Positions 62,437 to 64,000 of a DNA stretch of 64,000 nt are shown piece by piece. Position numbers and translations under genes: made by a program. Below the pieces are notes generated by a model, which saw nothing but the letters and a program-made list of their open reading frames with translations, did no database searches and was not told the DNA's origin. Origin of the DNA: Arenibacter sp. ARW7G5Y1 (GTDB lineage Bacteria; Bacteroidota; Bacteroidia; Flavobacteriales; Flavobacteriaceae); NCBI RefSeq assembly GCF_003201775.1, contig NZ_QJJZ01000015.1:62001-126000 (forward strand). The letters are read 5' to 3'. Each line of letters starts with the position of its first letter. Position 1 is the stretch's first letter.

Positions 62437-64000
62437 ATGGTTGCGGTAGGCAGAAAATATGTGTTTGATTTTGATAGTACGCTGACAAGAGTGGAGGCGT
62501 TGGATGTTTTGGCGGAAATTACGCTAAATGGAAGATCGGATAAGGACGATATTATTCGGGAAATCCAAAAAATAACCAATTTGGGGATTGATGGGGATAT
62601 TTCTTTTACCCAATCCTTGGAAAAAAGAATTAATCTACTGAATGCGCACAAGGACGATTTGGAGAATTTGGTACAATTGCTTCGCCAAAAGATATCCAAG
62701 TCCATTGAATCCAACAAGGAATTTTTTCAGAATTATGCCGATGATATTTATGTAATTTCCTGTGGTTTTAAAGAGTTTATAGATCCCATAGTCGCCGAAT
62801 ACAACATTCCTGCGGATAGGGTGTATGCCAACACATTTCGATTTGACGACAATGGGAGGATAATTGGATTTGACGAGAACAATGTATTGGCCTCCCACAA
62901 CGGAAAAATTGCCTGTTTGAAAAACTTGGATTTACAAGGGGAAGTACAGGTGATTGGAGATGGTTACAGTGACTATGTAATGCGCGAAGCCGGTATAGCG
63001 GATAAATTTTTTGCCTATACCGAGAATGTGCATAGAGAAAAGGCTGCGAGAAACGCAGACTATATTACACCTAATTTAGATGAATTTTTATTTGTGAACA
63101 AGTTGCCAAGAAAGATATCCTACCCGAAGAATAGAATAAAGATCCTATTGTTGGAAAATATCCATCAAAATGCTTTCAATACCCTTTCTGAGGAGGGGTT
63201 TTCCGTGGAGCTGTTAAAGCATAGTTTAACGGAAGAAGAGCTGATCGAAAAAATAAAAGGAGTACACGTTCTAGGAATACGTTCCAAGACACAAGTCACC
63301 AAAAATGTGTTGGCTGCGGCAGACAAATTAATGGTGGTGGGTGCCTTTTGTATAGGTACTACCCAAATAGACTTGGAGGCCTGCAAGAAAAAGGGAGTTG
63401 TGGCATTCAATGCCCCATATAGCAATACACGGTCCGTTGTGGAACTGGCTATTGGTGAGATCATTATGCTAATGAGGAGTATTTTTCCTCGTAGTACTGA
63501 AATCCACGCCGGGCAATGGAATAAAACTGCAGCCAATTCAAAAGAGGTACGTGGTAAAAATATCGGTATTGTAGGTTATGGCAATATTGGAAAACAACTT
63601 TCGGTATTGGCCGAGGCCTTGGGAATGCGTGTTTACTATTACGATGTGGGGGATCAGTTGGCACTGGGCAATGCCACCAAGTGCAATACCTTGGAGGATT
63701 TGTTAAATGTTTCCGATGTAGTAACCTTGCACATAGACGATAACAAGGCCAATAAGAATTTTATAGGGGAAAGGGAAATTAACCAAATGAAAGATGGTGC
63801 CCTTTTTATAAATCTATCCAGAGGTTTTGTGGTGGACATTGAAGCACTGGCCAATGCCCTGAAAAGTGGAAAGATCGCAGGAGCTGCCATAGATGTTTTT
63901 CCAGAGGAACCCAGAAGTAACGGGGAGTTTTTAACGGAGCTGAAAGGTTTGGAGAACGTTATTTTAACTCCACATATTGGTGGTAGTACAGAGGAAGCAC
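62437..64000 (+). CDS. serA: SerB-SerA fusion: phosphoserine phosphatase plus phosphoglycerate dehydrogenase (partial)
   Basis: Open from the ATG at 62437 to the window edge (521 codons shown, C-terminus missing). Residues 1-210 are a complete HAD phosphatase of SerB type: VFDFDSTLT (motif I), ISCGF (II), HNGKIACLK (III) and VIGDGYSDYVM (IV). From about 230 a D-3-phosphoglycerate dehydrogenase starts: VLGIRSKTQVTKNVL, the NAD loop GIVGYGNIGKQL, NLSRGFVVD and the catalytic Glu/His end (AIDVFPEEP, TPHIGGSTEEA). One polypeptide would hold the first and third steps of serine synthesis. The dehydrogenase His is within the last residues seen. Confidence 0.93.
   Translation, partial: MVAVGRKYVFDFDSTLTRVEALDVLAEITLNGRSDKDDIIREIQKITNLGIDGDISFTQSLEKRINLLNAHKDDLENLVQLLRQKISKSIESNKEFFQNYADDIYVISCGFKEFIDPIVAEYNIPADRVYANTFRFDDNGRIIGFDENNVLASHNGKIACLKNLDLQGEVQVIGDGYSDYVMREAGIADKFFAYTENVHREKAARNADYITPNLDEFLFVNKLPRKISYPKNRIKILLLENIHQNAFNTLSEEGFSVELLKHSLTEEELIEKIKGVHVLGIRSKTQVTKNVLAAADKLMVVGAFCIGTTQIDLEACKKKGVVAFNAPYSNTRSVVELAIGEIIMLMRSIFPRSTEIHAGQWNKTAANSKEVRGKNIGIVGYGNIGKQLSVLAEALGMRVYYYDVGDQLALGNATKCNTLEDLLNVSDVVTLHIDDNKANKNFIGEREINQMKDGALFINLSRGFVVDIEALANALKSGKIAGAAIDVFPEEPRSNGEFLTELKGLENVILTPHIGGSTEEA

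Noticed and set aside
1-64000. tRNA, rRNA, CRISPR or IS elements
   Set aside because: No cloverleaf, rRNA-conserved block, regularly spaced repeat array or transposase was recognised by eye; faint elements could still be missed without a covariance search.

Overview
The window looks like chromosome of a marine-type Flavobacteriaceae (Bacteroidota). Supporting signs: GC near 40 %, promoters of the Bacteroidota type (TAnnTTTG at -7, here and there TTG at -33), almost no Shine-Dalgarno sites, many lipoproteins with a short lipobox, a TonB receptor, LytTR two-component systems, DUF4252/ECF and S41 gene sets, and the LETM1-related and BtuG-like proteins usual in this group. I cannot name the genus. 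No rRNA, tRNA, CRISPR array, IS element or prophage was seen.

Layout. 1-4.0 kb: O-methyltransferase, membrane protein, a decayed thioesterase-like gene, two small exported proteins. 4.2-6.9 kb: TPR histidine kinase and LytTR regulator operon. 7.2-12.5 kb: rpiA, PaiB-like FMN protein, exported nuclease/phosphatase-fold enzyme, RhlE-type helicase, FAD enzyme. 12.5-19.2 kb: AraC regulator divergent from a sugar-catabolic operon (ThuA/dehydrogenase/HEAT/cupredoxin lipoprotein, TIM-barrel epimerase, Gfo/Idh/MocA oxidoreductase). 19.3-19.8 kb: two copies of an sRNA-like unit with an identical terminator hairpin. 19.9-23.6 kb: LytS-type kinase fused to a 2TM domain, tandem 2TM proteins and a LytTR regulator. 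23.7-30.4 kb: LETM1-related protein, gnd divergent from zwf-pgl, thioesterase, small membrane proteins. 30.4-31.8 kb: rmuC. 31.8-34.5 kb: an AT-rich island with a reverse transcriptase, a structured noncoding leader and a divergent unknown gene. 34.5-41.0 kb: vitamin B12 uptake: btuFCD-like ABC genes divergent from a small membrane protein, cobalamin riboswitch, BtuB-like receptor and BtuG-like lipoprotein. 41.1-46.5 kb: two S41 proteases divergent from an ECF sigma/anti-sigma/DUF4252 operon. 46.7-62.2 kb: mostly housekeeping (GH3-like protein, MscS channel, purB, sirtuin, trmH, DEAD helicase, rdgB, SatD/DUF3307). 62.4 kb to the edge: a serB-serA fusion cut by the window end.

How the parts work together. 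rpiA, gnd, zwf and pgl cover the oxidative pentose phosphate pathway, split over two loci. The B12 locus has every layer of import: surface capture (BtuG-like), outer-membrane transport (BtuB-like), periplasmic binding and inner-membrane ABC import, with the riboswitch only on the outer-membrane side. The best candidate for an undescribed system is the reverse transcriptase island: a single RT gene preceded on its own strand by a noncoding stretch with a long hairpin, next to an unrecognised AT-rich gene, which is how several phage-defence RTs are organised.
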